Source of the DNA: Oceanobacillus kimchii X50
GTDB lineage: Bacteria; Bacillota; Bacilli; Bacillales; Amphibacillaceae
NCBI RefSeq assembly: GCF_000340475.1
Contig: NZ_CM001792.1
Location: 1,696,659 to 1,760,658, forward strand
Direction: 5' to 3'
Length of the DNA stretch: 64,000 bases
The notes beneath the pieces were generated by a model, which searched no databases, was not told the origin of the DNA, and worked only from the letters and a program-made list of their open reading frames with translations. The translations under genes and the position numbers were made by a program. Position 1 is the stretch's first letter; every line of letters starts with the position of its first letter. This document shows, piece by piece, positions 48,596 to 57,428 of this stretch.

Positions 48596-48976
48596 TTGAA
48601 AAAGAAGATATTTATCACTTTACTTATTGTTAGTGTTTGTATAAACATTTATTTTTTAGGAAAATGGTTATTAATAGATCAATGGTATGTAGCAAATGAA
48701 GAAGATGAAACAATACTTGGAGAAATGGTAGTAAAAGCAATAAATTCGAACGATTATAGAGATGTCAGTGAAAGTGAACAAATTATTAGTATTAAAACTT
48801 CAGTAGACCGTAATAAGGGAGGAGTATTTCCTTATCATTATGATATATCTGTGTTAACGGATAAACAGACTCATATATTTAGTTGTGAAGATGATCGTTG
48901 TACCAAAGTAGAAAAATATGGTGAAATGTATTCAAATTATCGGGATGAAAGGTCGATATTACCATTAGGCAAATAA
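48596..48976 (+). CDS. Small membrane-anchored hypothetical protein (DUF3139-like)
   Basis: About 126 residues with one N-terminal membrane helix (KKKIFITLLIVSVCINIYFLGKWLL) and an extracytoplasmic domain of mixed strands containing SCEDDRC, a possible disulfide. The pattern recalls DUF3139 proteins but I am not certain. Start: TTG 48596 with GAGGAG about 11 bases upstream is suggested; the ATG at 48578 overlaps that ribosome site. No known role. Confidence 0.6.
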   Translation: MKKKIFITLLIVSVCINIYFLGKWLLIDQWYVANEEDETILGEMVVKAINSNDYRDVSESEQIISIKTSVDRNKGGVFPYHYDISVLTDKQTHIFSCEDDRCTKVEKYGEMYSNYRDERSILPLGK

Positions 48977-49125
48977 TTTACCGTAACTATATTATGTCAA
49001 CTAAAAAAGGTGAGCGATTAAAGAATTAGAATATGGTATGAAAAGGACAATTGATATGCCATCGATTGATTAATTTTTTAACATTATATATAAGTTATGT
49101 AGATACTGATAGGGGGCTACTTATA

Positions 49126-49656
49126 ATGTTATTTTACGGGAAAAGAATTCGATTAAGAAAATTGTCCAATGAAGATGTCTCTATCTATCATAAGTGGAGA
49201 AATGATATAGAGGTCATGCAGTTTACCAATCCATCTTTAGATGTTTTCAGTTATGATGATACTGAAAAATTCGTCAATAGCATAACTGAATCTCATAATT
49301 CTAAAGGATACATGATTGAAGAAGTTAAAACTGGTAAAACAATTGGTGTCACATCGCTGATTAACATAGATTATGGAAACCGTAACGCAGAATGTATCAT
49401 TGATATAGGAGATAAAGATTACTGGGGAGATGGATTTGGTCGTGAATCTTTCAAGCTTTTATTGGATTTTGCTTTTAATGAATTAAATTTGCATAAAGTA
49501 TATCTTCGAGTTTTTTCTTTCAATGATCGAGCAATAAAATTATATAAAAATTTAGGATTTGCGGAAGAAGGAAAATTGAAGGAGCAGCTTTATCGAGATG
49601 GGGCCTGGCATGATATCAATTTCATGGGGCTTTTAAAAAGAAATTATAAGGAATAA
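49126..49656 (+). CDS. GNAT acetyltransferase, RimJ/RimL type
   Basis: A 176-residue acetyltransferase beginning LFYGKRIRLRKLSNEDVSIYHKWRNDIEVM, typical of the ribosomal-protein/spermidine acetyltransferase (RimL, SpeG-like) group. The acetyl-CoA loop is DYWGDGFGRESFKLLL and the C-terminal helix RVFSFNDRAIKLYKNLGF. Acceptor unknown. ATG 49126 with AGGGGG upstream is preferred to the frame's first start at 49051. Confidence 0.85.
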   Translation: MLFYGKRIRLRKLSNEDVSIYHKWRNDIEVMQFTNPSLDVFSYDDTEKFVNSITESHNSKGYMIEEVKTGKTIGVTSLINIDYGNRNAECIIDIGDKDYWGDGFGRESFKLLLDFAFNELNLHKVYLRVFSFNDRAIKLYKNLGFAEEGKLKEQLYRDGAWHDINFMGLLKRNYKE

Positions 49657-49761
49657 CACAATAGTATTTATGGTCCGTATGTAAATAAACTTGAAGTATC
49701 ACTAAGGAATTACCACTTAGCTGGACACAAGATTGGTATGTATATGAGGTGAGTTAATCAA

Positions 49762-50163
49762 ATGTTAGAGAAAATAGTGTTAAGGGATGAGAGTGTATTG
49801 CATTTTCCAAGAGGATGTAATAAAGCACCACGAAAAGAATCACTCGTTCAATTTTATGCCAACATATTAGAAAGTCGATCTAGTAATCTTAATCAATTCG
49901 TATCTCCTTCAATTACATGGAAAGAAATTCACAATACTTTCATAGAAGGAGCGGAGATCATAAATGTTTGGCTGATTGAGCGACATAAAGATATAGAAGA
50001 AATGTACATAGAATCCGTCATTACACATGGAAAAGAAGCAGCGGTTAAAGGAACGTATACATCAAACAATGAGCTAACCTATTTTTGTGATATATTCGAA
50101 TTTAAAAGCGCAGGAAGACAAGCGCCAATTATAGAAGTGACTTCATTTAGAATGAATGAGTAA
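49762..50163 (+). CDS. Hypothetical protein, possible NTF2/SnoaL-like fold
   Basis: A 133-residue soluble protein. The helix-rich first half and the strand pattern of the second (AAVKGTYTSNNELTYFCDIFEFKSAG...IIEVTSFRMNE) resemble NTF2-like cone-shaped domains, a guess from secondary-structure feel only. Ribosome site AGGTGAG upstream of ATG. Neighbours are unrelated small genes. Confidence 0.6.
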   Translation: MLEKIVLRDESVLHFPRGCNKAPRKESLVQFYANILESRSSNLNQFVSPSITWKEIHNTFIEGAEIINVWLIERHKDIEEMYIESVITHGKEAAVKGTYTSNNELTYFCDIFEFKSAGRQAPIIEVTSFRMNE

Positions 50164-50195
50164 AATATAAGTTAGGGGATCGGGATATAGAAGTA

Positions 50196-50387
50196 ATGAC
50201 AAAACAACGTATAATAGATATTACTGTATTTATCATTGTTTTAGCGGTTCTTTGGTACATTATGGGTAGAGCTTTTCTGTATTTTACTTTAAGTACACTT
50301 ACTATTTTTTCTTCTATATTTTTATTTTTAATACTGCCAATTATTATTACCATACTAATTTTAATTGTATCAAAACTGTTAGATTAG
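50196..50387 (+). CDS. Small two-helix membrane protein
   Basis: A 63-residue ORF with two hydrophobic segments (about 8-31 and 36-61) and a basic N-terminus (MTKQR). AGGGGATCGGG lies about 20 bases upstream; the nearer GAAGT is weak. Not recognised. Composition fits a real small membrane protein, but such AT-rich frames can arise by chance. Confidence 0.45.
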   Translation: MTKQRIIDITVFIIVLAVLWYIMGRAFLYFTLSTLTIFSSIFLFLILPIIITILILIVSKLLD

Positions 50388-50470
50388 ATGGAAAATTGCG
50401 ACAAAGTGCCATTTTTCAGGGTGGTGAACGTTTGTTCTGTTTTTTATGGTATAGGGAGGAAAAGAGTGCT

Positions 50471-50797
50471 ATGACAAGGAAAATCAGTTTTTTAACCGTA
50501 TTTTTCTGCATAATATTATTAATCGGATGCTCTAGTAATCTAACGGGTTATATTGTTGGGATAGAAGACAATGATATTTATTTTTTGGACGGTATCACGC
50601 AGGAAGAATATAAAGAATATCAAGATAAATCAATCCAACAGTTATTAGATGATAATAACTCTTTAATTGTTCTAAATTATGATGGTAACGAAGAACTCGA
50701 ACTTGGTGATTATGTAAAAGTAAAATTAGACGGAAATATTATGACATCTTACCCAGAACAAGCAAATGCAAAGGATATAACTATAGTTCAAGAATAA
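50471..50797 (+). CDS. Lipoprotein, DUF3221 (YobA-like)
   Basis: A 108-residue lipoprotein with signal peptide MTRKISFLTVFFCIILLIGC and lipobox LIGC, then an OB-like small domain beginning GYIVGIEDNDIYFLDG and ending LGDYVKVKLDG...AKDITIVQE, the pattern of DUF3221/YobA proteins. Surface-located, function unknown. ATG 50471 follows AGGGAGG. Confidence 0.78.
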   Translation: MTRKISFLTVFFCIILLIGCSSNLTGYIVGIEDNDIYFLDGITQEEYKEYQDKSIQQLLDDNNSLIVLNYDGNEELELGDYVKVKLDGNIMTSYPEQANAKDITIVQE

Positions 50798-50817
50798 TAT
50801 AGGAAGGGATATTATTT

Positions 50818-51336
50818 ATGTCTGCAAATAGCCAAAAAGAAGCTCTGTTAAAAGATAGCGAGGAAAATTTTAAGAAGTTATTTGACATAATTGAGTCAGT
50901 ACCTTACAGAAAAAGAAAAATCTCTATTGAAACGGAAGAAAGAGATAAGAATTTCCGCGACGTCTTAATACATTTATACGAATGGCATGCGATGCTTGAG
51001 CGGTGGTATAGAGAAGGAATGCATAGTGATGTGCCTTCAATTCCTGCTCCTGGATATAAATGGAGAGATATTAGCCAATTAAATATACGAATTCGAGATA
51101 GCTATCAGGATGTAACAATAAATCATGCGATAAAAAAGTTAAAACTAAGTCATGACAGAGTGATGAAATTAATTGAGTCGCATTCGGACGAAGAAATAAT
51201 GACAAAGAAATATTATAAGTGGACGAAAACAGGGAATCTCTATGCTTATTTTGCAGCAAATACTTCCCAGCATTACAAATGGGCAATAAAAAAATGTGAA
51301 GTGATTGCCAAAGAGATTATGAAAAAAGAAAATTAA
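50818..51336 (+). CDS. ClbS/DfsB family four-helix protein (DUF1706)
   Basis: A 172-residue DinB-like helical protein. ClbS/DfsB hallmarks are the opening SQKEALLKDSEENFKKLFDII, DVLIHLYEWHAMLERWY with conserved His and Glu, and the C-terminal HYKWAIKKCE. ClbS itself opens the cyclopropane of colibactin and protects DNA; most family members, probably including this one, have no known substrate. It lies 20 bases after the lipoprotein gene on the same strand. Confidence 0.83.
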   Translation: MSANSQKEALLKDSEENFKKLFDIIESVPYRKRKISIETEERDKNFRDVLIHLYEWHAMLERWYREGMHSDVPSIPAPGYKWRDISQLNIRIRDSYQDVTINHAIKKLKLSHDRVMKLIESHSDEEIMTKKYYKWTKTGNLYAYFAANTSQHYKWAIKKCEVIAKEIMKKEN

Positions 51337-51404
51337 TAGATTAACGTGGTAGTGATATTTACTGTGGGAACACAACTGTAGTTAAAAAGGGGAGCAAATA
51401 ATTA

Positions 51405-52235
51405 ATGATTACAGAATTAAATAGTTCAGAATTTTATAGATGTAAAGCGCTTTTAAATGATCACGGACAAATAGAAGCAAAAGCAGTTGTTGAAAAAGTC
51501 AATCCTGGTCGCATTTTCGTAGATCATATTCATTCTCCCACTTCAGGAATTATTTGGTTAGGTAATAATGATGGTTTTATCTTTATAGGGAATGAGAGCA
51601 ACAAAGAATTTAATTCCAACTTAAACCAATTCATTGATACAGTAATTATGCGAGAAGCACTAAAGGTAGGCTTAAATTGGTTTGAAGCTATTGGAAATCA
51701 TAATAAATGGGATGAAACGATTAAAAGAGTCTTTGAAAATCGTAATATTGGAAGCTGGAATCAGAGAGTTTATTCATTGCAAAAAAAAGATTACAAGGAC
51801 AACTATATACAACCTATTGCACAAGGATATAGCATTGTAAAGATTAGTGAAAAGCTCTATAACAATAGTCCTCGTTCAATAGAAAACATGGATTTTTTTC
51901 TTTCGAAAATACTAGAATTTTGGTCTTCTCCTGAGAAGTTTTTACGTAACGGTATTGGTTATTGTATTATTTATAAAAATGAAATTGTAAGTGTCTGCTT
52001 CTCTGGTTTTGTAGCTAATAAGATTCATTGTATGGATATTGAAACGCTCGAAGAACATCGAGGTAATAAGCTAGCTCAAAGGGTAGCATTAACTTTTGTA
52101 GAAGAATGTATGGATAAACATCTGATTCCGTATTGGGATTGTATGGAATCTAACAAGCCTTCGATTGCAGTTGCTGAAAGTATTGGACTTAAGAATGTAT
52201 TTAATTATAAGGGGTATGAATTTAAGTTAGAATAA
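51405..52235 (+). CDS. GNAT acetyltransferase (GNAT_acetyltran/ZwfA-type, two-domain)
   Basis: A 276-residue protein. The N-terminal half (LNSSEFYRCKALLNDHGQIEAKAVVEKVNPGRIFVD) is the extra domain of the GNAT_acetyltran family, and the C-terminal half (about 140-276) is the GNAT fold with EEHRGNKLAQRVALTFVEEC as acetyl-CoA loop. Family members are annotated only generally. No operon partner is evident; ribosome site AAAAGGGGAG. Confidence 0.8.
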   Translation: MITELNSSEFYRCKALLNDHGQIEAKAVVEKVNPGRIFVDHIHSPTSGIIWLGNNDGFIFIGNESNKEFNSNLNQFIDTVIMREALKVGLNWFEAIGNHNKWDETIKRVFENRNIGSWNQRVYSLQKKDYKDNYIQPIAQGYSIVKISEKLYNNSPRSIENMDFFLSKILEFWSSPEKFLRNGIGYCIIYKNEIVSVCFSGFVANKIHCMDIETLEEHRGNKLAQRVALTFVEECMDKHLIPYWDCMESNKPSIAVAESIGLKNVFNYKGYEFKLE

Positions 52236-52433
52236 TTTTTTCAAAAGAATTAAAATACATAAGATTGCTATTAAAGAGTGAAGAAGAAAACTGATTCACC
52301 AAAAATACTATATATTATCTTTTAGATAATCAAGGTTTATTTATCTATCAGTGTACATGAATATAGGTAAGTGAATAGTACAAGGAATGGTTCGCATATA
52401 TTAAATAACCGCTTTATTTAAAGGAGGTTAATT

Positions 52434-53405
52434 ATGCCTGAAAGTAATCCCGAAAAAAATATAGTCGACTTACAACAAGAATTTTTGGATCATCTTCGCA
52501 ATGTACCTTATCCGCAATATCCACATTATGGAAAAATTACTCAATTTGAAGAAGTACCATTATCTAATCCTGAACAAAGACAATTACGACAGCCTGGAGT
52601 AGAGGAATTAATGGTTCCTTTACCAATAATAGAAAATCCAAATTATAAAGGTAGTGAAAAGCTTAAAGGAAAAGTAGCGCTCATAACAGGAGGTGATAGC
52701 GGAATTGGGGCTGCTACTGCCATTGCTTTTGCTAAAGAAGGTGCAGATATAGCAATATCCTATTTAGATGAACATAATGATGCAGAAAGAACAAAAAAAC
52801 GAATTGAGCAGTTGGGGCAAGCATGTTTATTGTTGCCAGGAGATTTGGAAGACAAACAGCATGCAAAAGGAATTGTTGAACAAACAGTGGAACGATTTCG
52901 TGGGATTGATATAGTCGTTAACAATGCGGGTATCCAGTTTCAACAAAATGAATTAGAAGAAATATCTGATGAACAATTTGAACGCACATTCCATGTGAAT
53001 TTCTTTTCGCACTTTTACACAACAAAGGCGGCGATACCTTATTTAGAACCAGGGAGCTCAATTATTGGTACAGCATCCGTTGTAACATACTCTGGTCAGA
53101 CAGATCTTATTGATTACACTGCAACCAAAGGAGCGATTGTTGGTTGGACCAGATCATTGGCATTAAATGTTGTAAAAAAAGGAATAAGAGTGAATGCAGT
53201 TGCCCCTGGACCAGTCTGGACTCCGTTAATTCCATCCAGTTTTTCTACTGATAATGTAGCTATATTTGGTTCAAATAATCCCATGCAGCGTGCCGCACAA
53301 CCATTTGAATTGGCTCCTACTTTTGTTTATCTCGCTTCTAATGATTCCAGTTATGTAACTGGCCAGGTACTTCATGTGGACGGGGGGCAGTCTACAAATT
53401 CTTAA
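52434..53405 (+). CDS. SDR family oxidoreductase with N-terminal extension (YhxC/YhdF type)
   Basis: A 323-residue SDR with a 70-residue N-terminal extension ([17 protein letters not shown]...) before the NAD(P) motif [26 protein letters not shown]. Catalytic elements are NNAGIQ, SVVTYSG (Ser), [15 protein letters not shown] (Tyr-x3-Lys), and the C-terminal [14 protein letters not shown]. This subgroup occurs as general-stress or spore-associated oxidoreductases in Bacillus (YhxC, YhdF, GSP39); substrate unknown. Strong ribosome site AAAGGAGG. Confidence 0.9.
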   Translation: MPESNPEKNIVDLQQEFLDHLRNVPYPQYPHYGKITQFEEVPLSNPEQRQLRQPGVEELMVPLPIIENPNYKGSEKLKGKVALITGGDSGIGAATAIAFAKEGADIAISYLDEHNDAERTKKRIEQLGQACLLLPGDLEDKQHAKGIVEQTVERFRGIDIVVNNAGIQFQQNELEEISDEQFERTFHVNFFSHFYTTKAAIPYLEPGSSIIGTASVVTYSGQTDLIDYTATKGAIVGWTRSLALNVVKKGIRVNAVAPGPVWTPLIPSSFSTDNVAIFGSNNPMQRAAQPFELAPTFVYLASNDSSYVTGQVLHVDGGQSTNS

Positions 53406-53418
53406 AAGGGGTTTTTTT

Positions 53419-53583
53419 ATGAAATATACATTTTCAAAAGAAGTTTATTGGCTTCTGGAACCTTATTCAGAAGAAACAGTATCTGTAAAATATCTTGATA
53501 CTTCATTTTATTTACCTGTAATTGGAATGCGTCCACCGTTTTATTGCTATCCAGAATATGCGTTTAATTATCCTGTAGTGTAA
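53419..53583 (+). CDS. Small hypothetical protein
   Basis: A 54-residue ORF starting at ATG 53419 with AAAAGGGG seven bases upstream, 13 bases after the SDR stop. Rich in Tyr, Phe and Pro (MKYTFSKEVYWLLEPYSEET; later RPPFYCYPEYAFNYPVV). Unrecognised; the Tyr/Pro-rich C-terminus resembles small spore-coat-like peptides, a weak impression. Followed by a hairpin. Confidence 0.45.
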   Translation: MKYTFSKEVYWLLEPYSEETVSVKYLDTSFYLPVIGMRPPFYCYPEYAFNYPVV

Positions 53584-53615
53584 ATAAAAATAAGAGGAGG
53601 ATGGGCATATTAAAA

Positions 53616-53656
53616 TAGTGTGCTACTTGCCAATTGGTGAGTAGCACTTTTATAAT
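53616..53656 (+). terminator. Probable terminator after the SDR/small ORF pair
   Basis: Hairpin GTGCTACT / AGTAGCAC with 12-base loop followed by TTTTATAATTTT. Confidence 0.65.
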
Positions 53657-53766
53657 TTTGCTACACAATAAGAAATGAGCAATGTCACAATAATACTAAC
53701 AATATTGTTCAATATAGTATAATAAACTAAAGTAATAGTATTTTTCTCGAAAGCAGGTATAAGCTT

Positions 53767-54834
53767 ATGGTGAAGATTATGGTTGTAGGTGCTTCTGGCT
53801 CGTTAGGTCAACTAATTTGTAAAGAAATTATAAGGATATTTGATAAACCATTTGAACTAATCGTTACAGACTATAAAGAAACCCGAGGTGAGTTATTTGC
53901 TTCTTCTTTGAAGCACAAATACACTTTTTTTAAGAAACTAGATATTAATAATGAAGAAGAAATACATAAAACGATAGTAAATTTAGATTTAGTTATTGTA
54001 GCCATTGAACAAAAACACCCAATGGTACAAGAAAAGTGCATAGAAAAACAAATTATGTGTATCGATGTAACTCCATATCAACCGTTCGTTGATATGGTTC
54101 TAATGTTAAATAGTAAGTGTGAAAATAATCAAGTTGCATCAATAGTAATGTCAGGTTTTTTGCCGGGGTTATCAGGATTAATGATAAAAGAGGGGATAAG
54201 AGGTTTTCAAGAAGTGGAAGAAGTAAATTTAGGATTTTTGCAGAGCACAAATGCAAAGGTAGGTGTTACGGGCATCGTTGATATGTTGTCTATCGTATCC
54301 GGCCCTGTAGATTTGAACAATCAAATAATTAAAGGTTTTTCTTTTAAAAAACGTATGCAGTTTTATAAAAAAGACAAGCAAAGTAATGTGAGGTTAATTC
54401 ATCATGCTGAACAGAAGCACTTGAAAGAAAATCTAAAAATAAATAATTTGAGATATTGGACAGCATGGGATCAGCCGATATTTAATAAAGCCATATCACT
54501 TTTCAATAAAACTGGCTTCATAAATTTTATTACTCAAGCTCAATACAAACATACCTTGAGTAAGTTCGTTAAACATAACCCTCGAAAAAGCGAAAATGCC
54601 TATTTAACTGTCGAAATTAAAGGGAAAAGTAATAACGTTAAACATTCAAAACTTTTGCAGTTAGTTACACCTTCAGACTACTATACTACGGCTATGATAA
54701 CAGCTGCGCTTAGCAATATTTTACTCAAGCATAATTTATCGGGTGCACGCTTTCCATTTCAGATAACAAACCTCGATAACATATTAAGAACAATTAAATC
54801 AGATAAAATACAGTTAAATATTAGGGATATATAG
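53767..54834 (+). CDS. Saccharopine-dehydrogenase-like NAD(P)-binding protein
   Basis: A 355-residue protein with an N-terminal Rossmann motif VVGASGSLGQLICKEI. The first 130 residues resemble saccharopine dehydrogenase/sterol-reductase-like NAD(P) domains (GFLPGLSGLMIKEGIRG follows). The C-terminal half, basic and rich in K and N, is unlike characterised members that I can recall. No pathway gene is adjacent. Starts 183 bases after the small ORF, with AGCAGG as a weak ribosome site. Confidence 0.75.
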   Translation: MVKIMVVGASGSLGQLICKEIIRIFDKPFELIVTDYKETRGELFASSLKHKYTFFKKLDINNEEEIHKTIVNLDLVIVAIEQKHPMVQEKCIEKQIMCIDVTPYQPFVDMVLMLNSKCENNQVASIVMSGFLPGLSGLMIKEGIRGFQEVEEVNLGFLQSTNAKVGVTGIVDMLSIVSGPVDLNNQIIKGFSFKKRMQFYKKDKQSNVRLIHHAEQKHLKENLKINNLRYWTAWDQPIFNKAISLFNKTGFINFITQAQYKHTLSKFVKHNPRKSENAYLTVEIKGKSNNVKHSKLLQLVTPSDYYTTAMITAALSNILLKHNLSGARFPFQITNLDNILRTIKSDKIQLNIRDI

Positions 54835-55418
54835 AGATTTTAAGGTGTTATCTAACAATACCAGCTAGTAGCCCTTAGGGTGTTCAAGAATAGGACGCGG
54901 TAATTGAATAAACGTGCTGCTGAAATGTGCAAGATTGCTTAAGAAGAAAGTCAGTTATTAAGAAGTATAGGAATATACATTATAGGTGTTGGTCAAGTAG
55001 GGAAGCAAAAGAATCTGAGAATGAGACATATAATTTTATCTTTAAAACGGCAATTGATCAGAACGATAAGAGAGCTTGTTAAAAAATAGAAAAAGTAATA
55101 TTTGATGAAAATTACTATAAGAATCGTACATACGGTACAGCAAGAGCAAAATATACAAACAAGTATGGAATTGGTTTTAAAGAAGATGGACGTCAGCTTA
55201 AAGACTTGAATGACAAGGGTAAAGCAATTAAATGTTAGTTTTTTGTGCAACAAAAAAGTATATATATATTTTCTAGTTTACATAATATTTATTATAGGAA
55301 GTAAACGAAAAACAATGAAATCTTGTCTCATAATCAAAGTTAACTCTAGATAGTGAGACAAGATTAAAATTTAACAGGATTTAACAGCGATTTTCAAATA
55401 GATATAATTTTTAATTGA
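54835..55418. other. 580-base gene-free stretch with a decayed coding frame
   Basis: No intact gene. One plus-strand frame reads 55083-55238 without a stop as IEKVIFDENYYKNRTYGTAR and on to GFKEDGRQLKDLNDKGKAIKC, with protein-like composition. Upstream, after a single TAA at 55080, the same frame continues open back to 54924. I do not recognise the product; it looks like the remnant of a gene hit by a nonsense change and loss of its start. The rest holds a hairpin near 55.32-55.37 kb. The overlapping minus-strand frame at 54993-55253 is hydrophobic and looks like a shadow. Confidence 0.4.
55317..55367. terminator. Hairpin before the Rieske flavoprotein gene end
   Basis: AAATCTTGTCTCA / TGAGACAAGATT stem with a 22-base loop, near the end of the convergent minus-strand gene. 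A two-way terminator is plausible. Confidence 0.6.
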
Positions 55419-56948
55419 TTAATCATCTATTGATATATTTTTTAAAGGTTGCTTTGCTGGACCTTCAATCACTTCTCCTGTGTAATTATATCTTGAACCG
55501 TGACACGGACAATCCCAAGTTCGATCTTCTTGATTCCAATTTACTTCACATCCTAAATGTGTACAAGTTGTATCAACGCTATAAATATTATCTTGTTTAT
55601 CTTTATATACACCAATTCTAATTCCTTTATTGTGTGTAATCATAGCTTCATCCTGATTTAAATCGTCAACTTTTGTATCACCTGTAAAACTGAATTTCCC
55701 TTTTATAAATTCCTTCGCTGTATTCGCGTTTACGGTAAATAGCTTCTTGATCATTGGATCAGCCTTGAACCTACTTGGTGATAGTAATTCACGGTATTGA
55801 TTATTTTCATGCTTCAATATATAACTTGCTAATACATTTGCGGCTAATGTTCCGTTTGTCATGCCCCATTTTCGATAACCTGTTGCTATAAGGATACTTG
55901 GGTCCCCATCTGTAATTGGACCGATATAAGGAAGTTTATCTAAAGTTGTAAGATCTTGTGCAGACCATCGATAAGCAATATGATTTACATCAAAATATGT
56001 TTTTGCGAACGATTGCAACTCTTCGTAATGAGCTATCGATGATTTTCCTTGTCCAGCTCGATGATTTTCACCAGCAATTATTATATAATCCTCGTTATCA
56101 ATGGTTGCTGATCGTACAGATCTTGTAGCAGATTCGACATTAATATACATTCCTTTTACTTTCGAATCGGTTTTCCCAGCAATTACATAGGAGCGCTCTG
56201 CGTACATACGTGTGAAATATAATCCTTCATTATCATGAAATGGAAAGTGGCTTGCAGAAACAACATAATTACAAGTAATTCGATGGTCTCCTTTTGTAAT
56301 TACTGTTGTGTGCTTATTTCTCTCTACTTCCATAGCGACGGTATATTCATAAACTTCTAATCCGTTATTAATTGCATCATGAAGTAAGAAATGTAAATAT
56401 TTTAATGGATGAAATTGAGCTTGACCAGGCATTAATAATCCTTTTTTTATTGGGATTTGAATCGGTAAGTTATCGACTAGTTCTGCTTTAATATCCAGTA
56501 CATTATATGCTTTGAATTCATTTTCAATTTTATCTACATAATAATAATCATTCGTATACAAATAAGCATCTTGCTCTTCATAACCGCAGGCTATACCTTG
56601 TTGTTGTATCGCGTTTTTTATAAAATTATTCGATTCTTTAGCAGCTTGATAATATTTTAATGCAACTTCTTCCCCAAGGTTTTTAATTAGTTCATCATAA
56701 ATTAATCCATGTTGTTCTGTGATTTTTGCTGTCGTATGTCCAGTTGTTCCATTTAATATATTATCTGCGTCAACCAATATTACTTTAACTCCCTCTTTTG
56801 CTAGTAAATAGGCAGTAGTGATCCCTGTTATCCCCCCACCGACTATACAAACATCTGTTTTCACAGATTGCTGCAACTTATCGAATTTAGGAAGGTCAAC
56901 ATTTTTTCTCCATAATGGTTCTGCAGATGACAATGGTTTTTCTTTCAT
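55419..56948 (-). CDS. FAD-dependent oxidoreductase with C-terminal Rieske domain (YhfW-like)
   Basis: A 509-residue fusion. Residues about 30-390 are a DAO/glycine-oxidase-type flavoprotein starting with CIVGGGITGITTAYLLAKEGVKVILVDAD. The C-terminal 95 residues are a Rieske [2Fe-2S] domain with ligands C-T-H-LGC and CPCH-GSRY. The two-domain layout equals B. subtilis YhfW. Electrons probably pass from substrate via FAD to the cluster; substrate unknown. A terminator separates it from the ferredoxin gene, whose product could be an acceptor, but this is speculation. The start ATG 56948 has AAGGAGACC upstream. Confidence 0.9.
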   Translation of the reverse strand: MKEKPLSSAEPLWRKNVDLPKFDKLQQSVKTDVCIVGGGITGITTAYLLAKEGVKVILVDADNILNGTTGHTTAKITEQHGLIYDELIKNLGEEVALKYYQAAKESNNFIKNAIQQQGIACGYEEQDAYLYTNDYYYVDKIENEFKAYNVLDIKAELVDNLPIQIPIKKGLLMPGQAQFHPLKYLHFLLHDAINNGLEVYEYTVAMEVERNKHTTVITKGDHRITCNYVVSASHFPFHDNEGLYFTRMYAERSYVIAGKTDSKVKGMYINVESATRSVRSATIDNEDYIIIAGENHRAGQGKSSIAHYEELQSFAKTYFDVNHIAYRWSAQDLTTLDKLPYIGPITDGDPSILIATGYRKWGMTNGTLAANVLASYILKHENNQYRELLSPSRFKADPMIKKLFTVNANTAKEFIKGKFSFTGDTKVDDLNQDEAMITHNKGIRIGVYKDKQDNIYSVDTTCTHLGCEVNWNQEDRTWDCPCHGSRYNYTGEVIEGPAKQPLKNISIDD

Positions 56949-57005
56949 TATTCGGTCTCCTTACTCAAGAATTTATGTAATATCATTCCCTTCTAATGAT
57001 TCTTT

Positions 57006-57052
57006 ACTCAAAAAAACACCTGTTTCCACATGGAAATCAGGTGTTTTTTTAC
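57006..57052 (-). terminator. Terminator after the ferredoxin gene
   Basis: AAACACCTG-TTCC / GGAA-CAGGTGTTT stem with a small loop and T/A runs on both sides. Confidence 0.85.
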
Positions 57053-57055
57053 TAT

Positions 57056-57295
57056 TTATCGATTTTCAAAAAATAGACGGTTTAGCGAAATATATTCATT
57101 TTCTTCTTCTGGAACTTCGTCTTCCATATAAATTGCCTCTACAGGGCATACAGCTTCACATGCACCACAATCAATACAAATATCCGGATCAATGTAGAAC
57201 ATGTCTTCGCCTTCTTCTATACAATCAACAGGACATACTTCAACGCACTCTCCTGCTTTTTCCGTTTTACAGGGTGACGTAATAATAAAAGCCAA
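57056..57295 (-). CDS. 7Fe-type ferredoxin
   Basis: A 79-residue ferredoxin. Cysteines lie at 9, 17, 21, 25 and at 40, 43, 46, 50 (CIDCGACEAVCP). The spacing C-x7-C-x3-C with the second set C-x2-C-x2-C-x3-C matches seven-iron ferredoxins, which hold one [3Fe-4S] and one [4Fe-4S] cluster. Low-potential electron carrier in the cytoplasm; partner not seen. AAGGAGGAG ribosome site. Single-gene transcript. Confidence 0.92.
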   Translation of the reverse strand: MAFIITSPCKTEKAGECVEVCPVDCIEEGEDMFYIDPDICIDCGACEAVCPVEAIYMEDEVPEEENEYISLNRLFFENR

Positions 57296-57428
57296 CGAAT
57301 TTCTCCTCCTTCTTGCCGATGTTGTCAGATATTATCCTATTATAACTCATTATGTCTTAAAAATAAATGAATCATTCATTATCCAATCGCATCATAACAT
57401 ATAAAAAGCCGTATGAAAGGAGTTAAAT

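Noticed and set aside
54993..55253. Minus-strand 86-codon hydrophobic ORF
   Set aside because: It mirrors an AT-rich decayed plus-strand frame; no ribosome site and low-complexity I/L/F content.
56818..57404. Plus-strand ORFs opposite the Rieske flavoprotein and ferredoxin genes
   Set aside because: They are shadows of minus-strand genes with clear cysteine motifs.
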